Below, in pieces: positions 47,163 through 60,800 of a stretch of DNA of 64,000 nt (within the stretch, counting starts at the first letter, position 1; each line of letters starts with the position of its first letter). The stretch covers positions 6,187,501-6,251,500 of the forward strand of contig JBBMNZ010000013.1 of NCBI GenBank assembly GCA_037954325.1, read 5' to 3'. Made by a program: the position numbers and the translations under genes. This DNA comes from Fistularia commersonii. Taxonomy: Eukaryota; Chordata; Actinopteri; Syngnathiformes; Fistulariidae. The notes beneath the pieces were generated by a model. It did no database searches, was not told the origin of the DNA, and saw only the letters and a program-made list of their open reading frames with translations.

Positions 47163-48945
47163 AAGGCTCAGTCAAACCTCTGCGAAAGAAAAATTTGCAG
47201 TAATTTTAATTTTATTTGTTTTACCAGTTTGCCTTTCATTTGGACTAAAGTAAATCGAAATAAAGTTTGTGTAGAAGGATTTTGTTATAAAAGATCAATG
47301 TCAGAGCTATTTGACCTAAAGATGTGTCATATAATTTTTGTTTATTTGTATAGAAGTCACTACATTTTCTTAGTAATAAAGACGTGGTCAGTGTTGCCAT
47401 GTGCTCTTCTTTATTGTTAAACAAACAATGAAAAAAAAGTTGTTAATGATAGATTGGTGATGTAAAGGGTCAAAGTTCATCCATGAAAAGACTGATTTCC
47501 CATGCATGTGTGCAGGATAAGCCTGAGAGTTCATGGATTGGTGGTGAAGTTTTTGATTAACACATTAGATCCATTTGCATTCCTTTGTGAAGCAAAAAGG
47601 GAACTAGCATTAAAGCATAATGGATTTTAAACACATCAACATACATCTGAATTTAAAATGATACTGCAAAGACATAGGTTTGATTTTCATATTTAGTACA
47701 GTCCAGGTTTTACATCTGATTCACTTTCTGACACCACCCTCTGAATTTAACTGGAAGTAAGTATCAGGTGTAATGTTTGATAAAGGAGTATCATCAAGAA
47801 TGAAAGAAAAGGTGTACAAGATGTTTGGTCAGCTACAGCAAGGCAGACTTTGTGGGTGAATGAGAAGGATCTGAGTACAATGGTGAGGTTACAGCAAGTG
47901 GAGAGAAGAGAAGGTGGAAAAGGAGACAGCAAAGAGAAATGTTTTCATTGCAGTTGAAAAGATTTAGTTGAAATAACTAAAAATTGCATCCCATCAGCTC
48001 TGGCTCTAATTACTAATCTATATTCTTGTTGTGTAGGGGTATGAATACAGCAGATTTGTCCTCAGTTCATTACCAACTACTTTATAGTTTACTCTTTTAG
48101 CCCAAAGCAATTTACAAAGAGCAACCGATTTCTTCATCTCACAACATTATCACTTTAATGCCTGTAGTTACTTGTCAGTAATACATTTTTAATAACTGGA
48201 TTTTAATTAACACTTGTGTTTCTGCTTTATTTTTTCAAACCGCAATGAACAAAAAAAATCTTTAATCACTGACATACTTTAACTTCATTGTGTGTGCTGG
48301 AGGTTGATCAAAATTGATAAAACTACATAAATGATAGCTAGGAAATATGTCACAGGATTATATAATTTGATATCTGAATCTGCAAGGCCAATACGTTAAG
48401 ATAATGTAGATTACTCGATTTATTAATTCTGATACATTTCTACATAATTAATACAGTCTAGGATACAGTTCGCCCTTACCAAGATGGCGTGTGTGGGCTG
48501 TCATATTTTCATTTCTGCGGTCCTACTTCCGGTACGATGACGTAGGACGTACGGACGTCCTCGCCATACCTTCGGTTTGCGAATGATAACAATAAACAAC
48601 CCTGAGACGAGAGGGACGCAGTAACGGAACCGACCGCTCCAGTCCGACAGAATAGCGCCGTGATCATGAGCGGGGACGGACAAGAACAGCTGCACTAACG
48701 TATCGACGAGAAGCGGCGGACTCTCGTCGGTTCTGACACAAAGGATTTTCGTGTGTTTTGTGTCCAGCCCGGGGGAGAAGGACAGTTAGGCTTTACCCAT
48801 ACCCCTAGCCCCGTCTAGCTAGCTTTGGCTCATTCCTGGCTTTGCCCACTTCGTGTCCGTCTGTTATGCAGTTGCCAGCGGACTGTACTCGCACTCGGTT
48901 TCCTCCGCCTCCTCTTCGCTCCCTCTCCCCGCGCTTTCCGGCCCT
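47163..48945. other. nxf1 3' end, LINE scrap and atg2a promoter/5' UTR
   Basis: The nxf1 3' UTR has AATAAA at 47259-47264 and 47375-47380, the second followed by a GT-rich stretch. A LINE scrap is at 47740-47945. The atg2a promoter probably lies at 48470-48700, with an AAGATGGCG (YY1-like) at 48480, an ACTTCCGG ETS-like site near 48524 and TGACGTAG near 48538. From there to 48945 is CG-rich 5' UTR. A non-coding first exon cannot be ruled out. Confidence 0.6.
47740..47945 (+). mobile_element. LINE fragment (sense), same RTE-like family
   Basis: The phrases 'gtatcaggtgtaatgtttga', 'agtatcatcaagaatgaaag' and 'aaaaggtgtacaagatgttt' match the region upstream of the reverse-transcriptase C-terminus in the LINE family seen antisense at 30831-31290. 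It is degenerate and shows no intact frame. Confidence 0.55.
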
Positions 48946-51900
48946 ATGTCTCGCTGGCTCTTCCCCTGGTCGGGCTCAATCAAGAAGCGGGCCTGTCGGT
49001 ACCTCTTACAGCACTACCTCGGTCACTTTCTGCAGGAGCGCCTGAGCTTGGACCAACTGGGTTTGGACCTGTACAATGGCAGCGGTGTCATCCGAGAAAT
49101 TAACCTCGACGTCTGGGTAAGTTCGATTGTACCCCCCCCCCCGCCACCCCACGCCAGCTGCAGCAGGCGGTAGACATGGTGTGTTTTCGTCGGACTCACG
49201 CACACTTGGGTGTTTCGCAACAGCGCTCCGACTTCAATAACAATCTCCCTACGCCAAACGTCATGCTGTCAGCCTAGCTCGCGTTTCTTCGAGGAAACCA
49301 GCAGTCCCAAGTGTTTAAACAGCCCCGATCTAGTCACTCGTCCGGATCCTGTGAACCCCATGACTTCCTCGGTCGTTTTTGTTGACATCTCCTCTTTGTT
49401 GTCCCTCACCGGTTGCTTCCTCTTTCCTCCAGGCGGTCAATGAGCTCCTGGAGTCTCTGGGAGCTCCCCTGGAGATAGCCGATGGTTTTGTGAGCAGCAT
49501 CGAAGTCACCATCCCCTGGCAAGCCCTGCTCACCGATCACTGCACCTTAAAAGTTTCCGGCCTCCAAATAACATGTCGACCCAAGTACCGGACCAGTAAG
49601 TTCAGGACAGGTGGCAGTAAAACATCAGTCAGGATCATGCCGTCCCCATGCTGTTACTTGTCAGGATTCTCTTTGTTTGTCCCAGAGCATCCACAATGTC
49701 ACAAGTAAAAATCAGATCTAGGAGACCCCACATCGGTGCTATGACAGGGGGATCTGTTGCGGGATATGTTTGGTCCTCAGAATGCTGCGCTCACGTTTGA
49801 TATTCGATATCTTGTACATGTCGCATTCATACATGGTGTGTTCTACTCAGGTGGGGGCTGGGACTCCGAAGGCTGGTCATCGAGCATGACATCCAGTATG
49901 CAGCTGGCTCAGGAGTGTCTGAAGGACCCGCCGGAGGCATCCGAGGAGCCACCCGCTCCACTGGAGGGTCTCGAAATGTTTGCTCAAACCATTGAGACAG
50001 GTGAGTCTCACGGCGGCTCACAGGTGCGACTGGAAAGTCAGCATTTTTCTGCATATTGTGTGAAACGCTTGATGTCGAGAGTAATCATATATCTTGTTTG
50101 AAATAGTTTTCTTAGAAATGAACTCACCATGTGAATGGGAAACGGTCCCTAACCTCCACGCAACACTTTTAAGTCCACTTTCAAAAGAAATTAGGAAATG
50201 ATGCACCTATTTGTGGCGCAAGCTGGTTTGTGTTGCTCTCTGACTGATGCATCGTGAATAACCTTACATCGGGTGCACCCGTTTGGGTCTCATCTTTATT
50301 TGCAGTCCTTCGTCGTATTAAAGTCACCTTCCTCGACACCATCGTCCGCATCGAGCACCAGCCCCTGGGCCTGGAGACAGGCGTCGCCTTAGAGGTGCAC
50401 ATTAAGCGGTAGGTTGCCTCTTTTCGTGGACATTTTGCTGCAAGAAATTAAAACAAAACAGAGCCTTTGACTCATTGACCCGCGGGATAGTTTAGTAATA
50501 CATTTTGGACCAAAGACTATGGTATCCTGTCTTCCAGTAATTAATGCTACGATATATATAAAAGTTTATGCACGGACATAAGATATAAAATCGTTAATAT
50601 AAAATGGAGGTATTTTACATTTTCTTTCACATTTTGCAGATAGACAAAACTCTATTTGCCACAGTCCCACACAGAATCATTCTAATTCGAAATATGACTG
50701 TCCGCTACATGTAAATGCCCTGTCCCAGGTCTTGCGTTGAAAATATAGAAACTGTTGTATTTTCAATAAAACAAGTTATATGTTGCCCTCCTACAGCCAA
50801 TTAGATTATTTGGTTGCAATAACTTGCTTATGTGAACTTCTGGATCTTAAGAGACGCACATGGGATTGTTGTAGTTGTAATTAAATATAGGAGTTTGAAT
50901 ATGTTCTGCGCTAGGTATTACTTTAGAAAATCAAATATTAAAATTCAAGTATTTTACATTTTCCTGCTGTAGCATCTGTATATAAACATTAGTACAGTCC
51001 AAACATTTCTTTGCATTTCACAATTCCAAGATGAGGGAACTCTGCTTGTTAAGTCCTGGTTTTCAGTGTACTTGTGAATTGTTGTTCAAGGCATTTAAGA
51101 CAAAAAATACCCCTTTGACTCTTGCTAGACGGAAAAAATGGAAAACCAGCATCACAATGTAAGCTGCTTCCAATATTTCCAAAATCTTTTCTCATATTGC
51201 TCTTTACATGCTTAGCTCCTTTTTTGTTTTTCATCCTCATGATGAGCATGAGAATGTGTCATGAGAAAAATTAAACTCTGACATCACCACTTACGGTACA
51301 GCTGGTGGAGAGAGGAAACTTGATGCAAGTGAAGATTTCCTTTGTGTTTATTTATTTAAAGTCAGATAAGAACAAGCAAAATAATAAGCTTTGGTATTCT
51401 GGCCTTGTGTTATCAAACAGCCTTGTGTGTTAAACCAGTCGTTACAGATGAAGTCCCCTCATTCAGCCTGGTTTGTCTTTTAATAACTGCAGCTTGCCAG
51501 CTTGCACTTGGGGTGTGGTTAGCATGGGATGTCAGACAGGAGGGATTGGTGCCGGACCGCCAGAGTTATTGTTGTTGTGAAAAGATCACAAGATTTGATG
51601 AAAGTCGTATGGGAGGACCTCAGGTCTGCTGCGAGATCCGGCAAGGTGCTCTCTTAGAAGCACATTTTTGAAGTCAGATGCATTTCCGGTGTCACTTTCA
51701 GGGGTCGCGCTCGTATTTTTCAACTTGCTGTACTTTAATAACGTGTTATATGCTGGTTATGAACATTAGAAGTTTCCCAAATAAGGGCATATATTAGGGT
51801 AATTTTTTTTATTTGTAAAGAAAAATGATATGTAATGATTTACTGATTTATTTTGTTTCTTTGACTGTGTGGCTAATTGACAATAGTGATAATCCTGCAA

Positions 51901-53728
51901 GTGAACTGTGCTCAGAGAAGACATGTAGGAACAGGGCAGTAAATATTATATTTTCCCCAATTTATTCAGACATAACTTAAAGTGCCTTTAGTTCACTGAA
52001 ATTCAAGCCTAGTGTTATGTTTTCAGCCTTAGTCAGATACTAGAATATGTTCTCTTCCCACTAACAAATCAACGTCTTATTTAAAAGAAACTCAGTGTCA
52101 CAGTACTATTAACTGTGACGTGCACGATAGTTATTTAAAATTAATCATGGGAAAAAGTAGTGATCTTCCGCAGTCTGGCTCATTAATGGGAGAAACTGCC
52201 GAAGGTTGCTCAGCAAGGTTACGGATTAAATAATGATCACAACTGACACAAACATGATTATTTTTTTCCAATAACAATAACGTGATTATTTTAAGTCCAA
52301 CTCAAAGGTAGTTTGCACAGAATGAAAATGACAAAATAATGAGAGGAAACGCATTAGTACAAGATTTTTAACTGCAGATTTGAAGTTGTTTATTAATTTT
52401 ATGTATGACAGTGTATATTCGACAGGGAGTGCAGGGAGTACTTGTGACACAATTTTACTTTAACGTTTCTGTAAATAATAATGCACGGTTTCTTTATTTG
52501 CACAGACTGGAAATGTTTTCTTTGGACTGAGTGTAGGGAAGAGCTGTGGATTTCTTGATGTTTTTCAACTATTAGTCAGTCAGCTTTAAAATATTCCATC
52601 GACAACCTCTTTTCTGATCAACATATTATTTGGCTGTACCTGCATTGATCACCTTTGAGATTTTTTACTCCAACCAGGCAGATTTGAGCAGCTCAACAAT
52701 CATGTCTGAACAACCCTCTGACTTGTTATTTGCTCAAAGTGACAAATAGACATTTGCGTTGGAGTGACGTTTAACTGAAAGAGCTCTCACTCTCTTCAGT
52801 TTCCCTTAAAAACTCACAGAGCTATGCCTGATAGCTGAGATGCAGCAAAATCATCATGCATATATATATAAATATGTGTGTGTGTGTGTGTGCGTGTGTG
52901 TATATATATGTGTGTGTGTGTGTGTGTATTTATTTATATATGTGTGTATATCTATGTAAAACATGCAGTGCGGGCACAATTATTAGGCAAGTTGTATTGT
53001 TGAGGATTAGTTTTGTTATTGTACAACTACAGTGCTCTTGGTAAATCCAAAATGTTAACCAACCCTCAAACCAAAACATTTAAGTGTTAAAAGTGAAATT
53101 TTTGCTTTCTTAAGAGAATATCTTTGTACACCATTATTAGGCAACTATTTGTGTGCAGAATTATTATGCAACTAGATGAAAAAGAAGGATTTTCCCATCT
53201 CAGTTGTTTATTTTCACCTGTAAAAGTGAGAATTGTAAACAAACTCAAAATTTACAAATAAACATTTCTGAAATTAAAAAAAGGAAGAAAGAAAACCCTC
53301 AGTGACCAATATAACCACCCTTCTTTTCTATAATAGTCACAATCATTCCTTTCACGGAGTCAGTCACTTTCTTGATGTGGTCAGAATCAACTTTTTGTTG
53401 AAAGATGCAGACTTTTTCTTGAAGAAAGTGTCTTCCAAAAGAATATTGTGATAAAGTTCTTTATCTTCTGTAATGCAATTACAAAAACAAAAATGTCATA
53501 CATTCTGGATTCATTACAATCAACTGAAATATTGCTTTTATTATTTTAATATTGCTGATTATGGCTTTCATCTAAAGAAAACTGAAAAAATCCTATCTCA
53601 AAATATTAGAATATCATGAAAAAGTAATTTTTGTTTTTTAATTGAATTACAGACGATAAAGAACTTTATCACAATATTCTAATTATCAGAGACAGTCCTG
53701 TACATATACATATGTATGTATGTATGTA

Positions 53729-53764
<36 letters not shown>

Positions 53765-53838
53765 CATATATATGTATGTATGTATGTGTGTGTTTGTGTA
53801 TATATATATATATATATCTCACATATCTACAGTCAGTT

Positions 53839-53889
<51 letters not shown>

Positions 53890-55599
53890 ATAGATATATC
53901 ACATATCTACACACACACACATATATATATATATACATACATATATGTGTGTAGATTTGTATTATGTGTGTGTGTTTACTGTATATGAACTTCAGGAGCT
54001 GTGTATAATCAAGATACCCCAGTCATTTGAGTTGAGCCCTCAACAGTTGGCACAGCAGGCTTTGGCTGACAATCGATTGATCGATTGTCGATTAAGAGTT
54101 CAATTTTGAGTGACCTCGACTGACTTGTCCCACCAAGTAGCCACTATTAGTTTTCTAACAGCGTTTGTTTAGTTTTCAACTAGCCACGGTTAGATTTTGT
54201 GTGTACTTTCTACACGTGTTGTGAGTCCAGTGACATTTTAAAAATAATCATTACCGTGACATGGTTGAACTCTTTTTTTTTTTTTTTTTCCTCTTTTCTT
54301 TTTTTTTTTTCCCTTGGCAGCTGCCCGTGGGGGTCAGCAATCGGTCGAGTGGGTCATCACAAAACCTTGACTCAGACTCAGTGAAACCCGTCACAGTGGT
54401 TGAATTGGATAAATGGTGGCTGCCTAATAACCGCCCGTACAGTGCTAATGCCTTGACAGCTGAGCTTTTCTTCAACAGGACAGACTTGACAGTTTACACT
54501 TGTCATCCTTATAAATGTAATACTGTTGGTAGAATGCTCATCGTCATTGACATTTAGCTGCGGTATTGTTTGCTTTTCTTAAAATAGGCAAACCTGTGAT
54601 TGTGCCTTTTAGCGGCGTGTCACAAAGCAGGTATAATCACCTCACTGAATGAGGTAGAGGAACAGGATTCTTGCGCGTCTTGATGCGTTCAGTTTTGTTC
54701 ACTGAGCTGTGCTATTATGTGCTGCAGGCTGGAGTATTTTGATGAGGCGGTGCGAGACCCTGCCAGTCAGACCGGCGTGCCTGTCGACATCCATCAGCCG
54801 CCCGCCTTCCTGCACAAGATCCTGCAGCTGAGTTCTGTTCAGCTGCTCTATGACAGCATGGGAACGGCACAGGTGATGGACGCCTTGGATGAATCTATAA
54901 GATATATTTTGAAATTGTATATACTTTGTACCAGATGGAGTAATATACCGTCAATATCATCATATTCAGAGTCAATTTATTTATTATCAAAAATGCTAAT
55001 TCATGGCTTACTCCCCTGTGCTTATCACTTAGCTTTTAAGGTTTTTTTTTTTTTTTTTTTTTTAATTTTAGCCACACTATGAGCTTTGATTTGATTTGTA
55101 TATTCAAATATGCATCACAATTTTCAGTATTAAAAACAGTCCTCTTTGACCCTTTGGATATATACTCAATCTGTATATCCCCGGACCGTACTGTATTTAA
55201 GGTATTAACTATATGTGAAATAGATATATATAATCCACAAGTAATAGATCAAATATTTTATGTTTCTCATATTAACTGATAGTTTCCCGCTTTTCAATAG
55301 CCTATGATTTATCTTTAATTTGTAAAATTATCAGAGCTTCTTTGGCATTGCTGTAAAATTAATAATATTTTTTTTTTTCTTTTGCTTGGTTTCGTAGGAA
55401 GAGGAAAACACAGATTCGGCAACAGCAAGTAAAATGGATGAAGAGGATGACAGTGAGGAGGAGGAAGAGGCTGAAGTAAAAGCTCAGGCTGCCCCACCGT
55501 CTCAGCCACTGCTAATTGGAAGCTGCTCTGGTTTCATTGAGACCATCGTCAAAATCAAACAGAACGATATGCTGCCTGGACCAAAAGTGCGTACCTGTA

Positions 55600-55635
<36 letters not shown>

Positions 55636-55815
55636 TCAGTCTTTGTGTTTATTGTCACCTTTGGATTTATCATAACACACAATCCATTTTCCTGTTTTGA
55701 CATCAGTTGGAGTTGGACGGGAAGGTGGGCTGCGTCCACTTGCTGCTGTCTCCAGATCTGATAACTCATCTTACCGACCTGCTTGCCGCTCTCTGCATAG
55801 ATACTGGTGCAGTAA

Positions 55816-55871
<56 letters not shown>

Positions 55872-57739
55872 GAATGTGAATGTGCAGCATGGCTCCAAAG
55901 AACCTGTATTAGTCAGATAATGCACTATTGAGTGTTCCCTGAAGAATATAAGTATTTACCTAATGTGATTTATTCACATCTTCTCGGCAAATTTATGCTG
56001 CATTCGTGTTGGTGTTTCTCAAATGACTTACCGATGAGCCTAAAACTGTCACACTGGATATTATCTTATCATGACTGTGCCAAAAGAAGGTTGGGTGAAG
56101 TTTTTTAGTCCAGGAAACACCCATGGAGTCACACAAGGAAGCGGTTTTGCAGCTTCCTCTCAAAGATTTTGACATTAACTGGGAGCTTAGCATTTTCAAG
56201 TTTCTCAAGTTTGGCCCTCGTAGTGCAAAGCTGATCTGAATGTATGTCTTGTGTATGTTATTTTTTGTGGTGAACAACTGAGTAGTTGATTCCTTTTACA
56301 AAATCCATGGCAAATATGAGTTTAACAGAAACTCCCGTTCTGGGAAATTGCTTTTATTCAGGGTTTTCCAGGTGATTTACATGTGACTTTTTCTAAAGTG
56401 TACTATTAAGAATGGAAAACATTGCAATTATTCATGCCAAATTAATTCACAAATTTATTGAAGTTCGGAGGGATAGAATTCAGCAGCTCTAAGATGTTAC
56501 AAATAGTATTATTGCATGTATTAGCAAAGTATTATTATAACAATAATAATGATGCATTTTAATTATGATATGTTTGTTCTTAAGGGACAACGCACCTTAT
56601 GAAAAAATTATCTGAACCAAAGCCTCAAATTTCCCATGATATAAAATACAATAATTTAATACAAAAAATCAGAGGAAAAGACATTCATAAACATGAAAAT
56701 TAACTGGAATAATGCCTTATTCTTTGCTGTAGTTTCTAGTGATATTGATACAAAGACAAATAATACTCAGAAATGACAAAAAGGAAAAGAGAAATTGCAA
56801 ACTGTTTAATTTGGGATAACTGAACAATTAAAAAAATAAAAATGTTCAACTTTTGATCTATTTTTTCATCAAATGGTCAGTCTGGATAATGGTGACGGTT
56901 TACTTCTGCAGTTCAACCCACCAGATCTTATCTAAGTTTGGACACTTTTGCTTTAAATCCGGGATTGATCATCTTTCACAACTGGTTTTGACTCGAGATG
57001 TTTTATTTCCTCAATTTACTGGAAGATGCTGATTTTGGCAGATCAGTTTGGTCACTTCCACATGTAGCTGCACGTTATATAAACATGAAAATTAATTATC
57101 AGGTAGAATGTTGCCTTACTTGTTTTGTGATAAAAATGGCTTTCAAATGATCTGTTATTTTAAGATCGACTGCAGTTTGTCCTTTTCCTAACACAAGTGT
57201 TTATGAATTGAAAATTTACATGGGAGGCCACAATGCTCATTACTTAGAAAATCAAGCCAATAGTTTTTAAACCAAGCTTTCTATTTTTTTTTTTTTACTC
57301 CGTGTGTTTGGCAAGCAAAAGATAATCAGATGCTTTCAGATTTTGGCATTATACACCATAAAAAAGCCATGCTAGTTTCTTCTATAGCCAAGAGCAAGAA
57401 ACCAGAGAGCAAGGTCAGATACATCTGAAAATGCCTCATGAATATAAGATTCTGTCAGATTAACTTTGAGGATATGTCCTCTCTTGTAGAGTCAGACCCA
57501 AAGCGCGGGGGCGTGCACAGCCGTCCATTAGACTCAGACGACCTGCGTATGATCGAGGAGGATCTCAGCAAGCAGTTAGGCTCCAGTCCCAGGGACCTGG
57601 ATTGTGAACCGGACCTGGATCCCTATGTCACCTGTCTTGAGAATGGAGGTAAACAAGGCAGCAAAGGGCCAGCTGTAATCTGTCCACATAAGATGCAGTT
57701 TAAACCTATACTGCATGGTAAAAATTGTATTTCTCTAAC

Positions 57740-57803
<64 letters not shown>

Positions 57804-60800
57804 TGTGTGTGCATGCGTGTACCTTTGTCCTTGCAGAAATGTTTTACTCCATGGGCCCTGCGGGGATGTGCAGTAGTGTGATGTCAGTGCGCTCTGGTAG
57901 CGAGCTGTCAGATAGCGACATGGAGTCTTCCACATTAAGTCTAGCTAGCCTCTCTCAGCCAGCAGGAATGGCTGCACAGGTGTGTATTTAAAAAAAAAAA
58001 AAAAAAAACATCAGCAAGCAGAACATGGCTTAATGATCTTAAAGATAAAAGATGGTTTCCTCTATTTCAATCTTAGTGAATGGCAGCAGAATATAATGAT
58101 ACTCATGTTTGTTGCCAGCCCTACACATTTATTGTAGAATTTACCGTTTGTATTTGTTGTGACAGGAAAGATTTGTTGCTGTGCCTGCTCTTAATGTTTC
58201 AGGGTTGTATATCTTTCTCTTTTCTTACTAACTGAGCCAAAACAGGGAATTTCTAAATGTGTTTAAACCATGGGTGTCCTCACGATGACTGAACATTTCT
58301 TTTTTTTTTTTTTTTTTCCCCCCTACCAGGGCATGATGAACTGTACCAGGAGATATCCTGTCGCAGGCTGTTTGTCCAGTCTCCCACCAGGCAGCCACCG
58401 ATCTAGGGGTAAAAGAAAAAAACAAGATTGAGAAAAATATTTTTACAGCACAGTGAATTTTTAAAAAAAAAAACAACACTTCTGCACCCTGCCACTGTAA
58501 ACAACTGTTTTTAATAGTGCTGGATTTGTGTCCCATACTGTGCAGGACGCTTGCGTAGTGGGCAGGCGGAGCAGCTGAAGCCCGATGCTTTGTTGCGTCT
58601 TTCTCTGGGCGGCCTCACGCTAACTCTGCTGCAAGAGGACCCACCTTGTAAAGCCTTGGCTCAGGTGTCTCAGGTGTTTTTCCACGAACTCGCCTTTTTT
58701 AAGGACAGCATGTTCAGCGAGAGGGACTTCCATCATCTGAGAGGCAGTTTCACAAAGGCCTGCCCACACTCTCATCTCAGGTAGAAGAACTCCCATTCAA
58801 GTCATTAATTCAATTAATATACTTATTTAATTCATGGCCACATATTTATCTGTAAAAAAGTTAAACAACAAATGTCTCCAAAGATGCAACTACAACCCTT
58901 CTCCGAAGTACCAGCGCCATGTAAATAATATTACTTCAAGGATTACACAACTCAAACCAGTGGCCCCCAAGTGTTTAAACTATATTTTAAGTAATCAAAT
59001 TAATGAAAAAATTGAACAAAGGCTCTTTAAACTACCTGGTTTGAGTCTCGCCTTCTCCTAGTATGTTGAAGTGTTGTTGAGCAAGACACTGAACCCCCCC
59101 TTGCACGGTTCCATGATGGGTTCAATGCAGAGCATGAATTTCCTGCAGATATTTACACAGAACTTTCTTTAAACTTTAAATTAAATACATACGGGTAGCA
59201 TCCACAGATATGTACTGGAAATGCTTTTATCCGAACGGTGCCTGTAACACGGCTGATGAAAAATATTAATAATATATAACACAAGGAAAAGTCCATCCAT
59301 TAATCCATTTTTTCTACTCCAGCTGATCGCTATCTTCATATTCCTAATGTGCACTAAAACCATTAATGTTGTCTTCTTCCGTGTGGGAATTGAACGGTCT
59401 CAGAATTTCACGGTGATTTTATTTGTCCGATGTGACGAGGCTAATGTTTTGGCTAAAGTGTTTTTGGTTTGTCTGGGCAACATTTCACATTTTTTTTGTT
59501 TTTTTTTTGCTTTAAGTTCTATGCTTCTTTCTTACATCTATCTCACTGCTGTAATACACAATGACACGTTATAATGAACCTTGATAGTTTTTATTACTTA
59601 ACATTTACGACAGGGTTTTTCTGTCGTCTGTATTTTTGTCAGAGTGACAGGAGCAGCAGTGCAGGTCGCTTGCGAGATGCGAAGTGGGAAACACCACAGC
59701 CGGACGGTGACCTCTGACCTGTCCTTCAGCAGACTGGAACTATTAGAGTGCCTTTTGGAGAATGGCAAGCCTCAATACAGTGAGGTATAAAATCTTTCTA
59801 CCTTTTTTATACACCTCTTGTGCTCATCACAATGCAAGACTTCAGCACAATAACACTATTTTGTGTTTTGACATTGACTTTAAGGCTTTGTCTGGTTATT
59901 GTCTCTTATTAGTTGCTCCAGTTCAAGAAAGCTGGACTGTTCACAGTTGGAGCTGCAGCAAAGCCATGTGCCCAAGTTCACTACATCCTCACTGAAAAGC
60001 ACATGCGTAAGGTGCATAGATACACACAAACATCATACAAGCGCACATGCCGTCGCATATCTGTGTTAAATATGACAGTTAATGAGCCCTGACGGAGATG
60101 GGTTTTTGAGGTAGCGGTGTTGTGATATGAAGGAACTGTAAAAAAACAATCATCATTATTTCATTAATGTTAGATGGAGGAAAACACAGAACACCAATAT
60201 GATGATGAGATTGGAGAGACTGATGTTAGAAAACCATTAAAAAGCAGTCTTTTGGCAGCAAAGTCGCAATCAAGAAATTTGATGTGGCCGTGCACAACAA
60301 AGTGTGAAATGAATATAGTATTACTACTATAAACTACCAAGATTGAAACAGAAGTCTACAAGCATTTATTGGATGAGAGAGGCACAAAAATCCAAACAAC
60401 CGATTCTGGGCTCTCAGAAACACTCGTAGAGATCCTTTCAGATCCGATAGGTTGTGGTATTAAGCTGCTGCAGCTTATTGTTGTAAAGTAAAGATTGACA
60501 GGTCCAGTTGTTCAACTGAATGAACTTGCCAGCTTACAAATATCCTCGTAACACGTTCCATGTTTACTTATCTGAGACAACAGGATGAGAAATACCTGAA
60601 GTTTTTTTTCCATCGTGAAGAACAACATTGCTTGCAGTCTGCATCTTGATACATTTGCTTACTGTGTGCACATAAAATAACAAACACATTACTGAATGAT
60701 GACATTTTTTTTTATTATACTTTATTAATCCCTTGCAGGAAATTTGTTCTCTGCATTTAATGTAATGGATGAACCATTTCTTTCCAATTTTTGATTTTTA

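Larger units (their letters stand above)
50409..54727 (+). other. atg2a: atg2a intron 4, repeat-rich
   Basis: The largest intron of the gene (4.3 kb). Its first half (to about 52850) is AT-rich with no recognised element. From 52857 it accumulates TG/TA microsatellites, a decayed DNA transposon, a MITE and a 250-bp compound microsatellite. A plus-strand frame at about 54321-54557, preceded by a long T tract and CAG, looks protein-like but matches nothing I know. It does not fit ATG2A, whose exons 4 and 5 join in phase without it. Confidence 0.6.

Noticed and set aside
53712..53988. Cys-Val-Cys-Val and Ile-Tyr rich frames
   Set aside because: They only reflect TG and TA microsatellite sequence.
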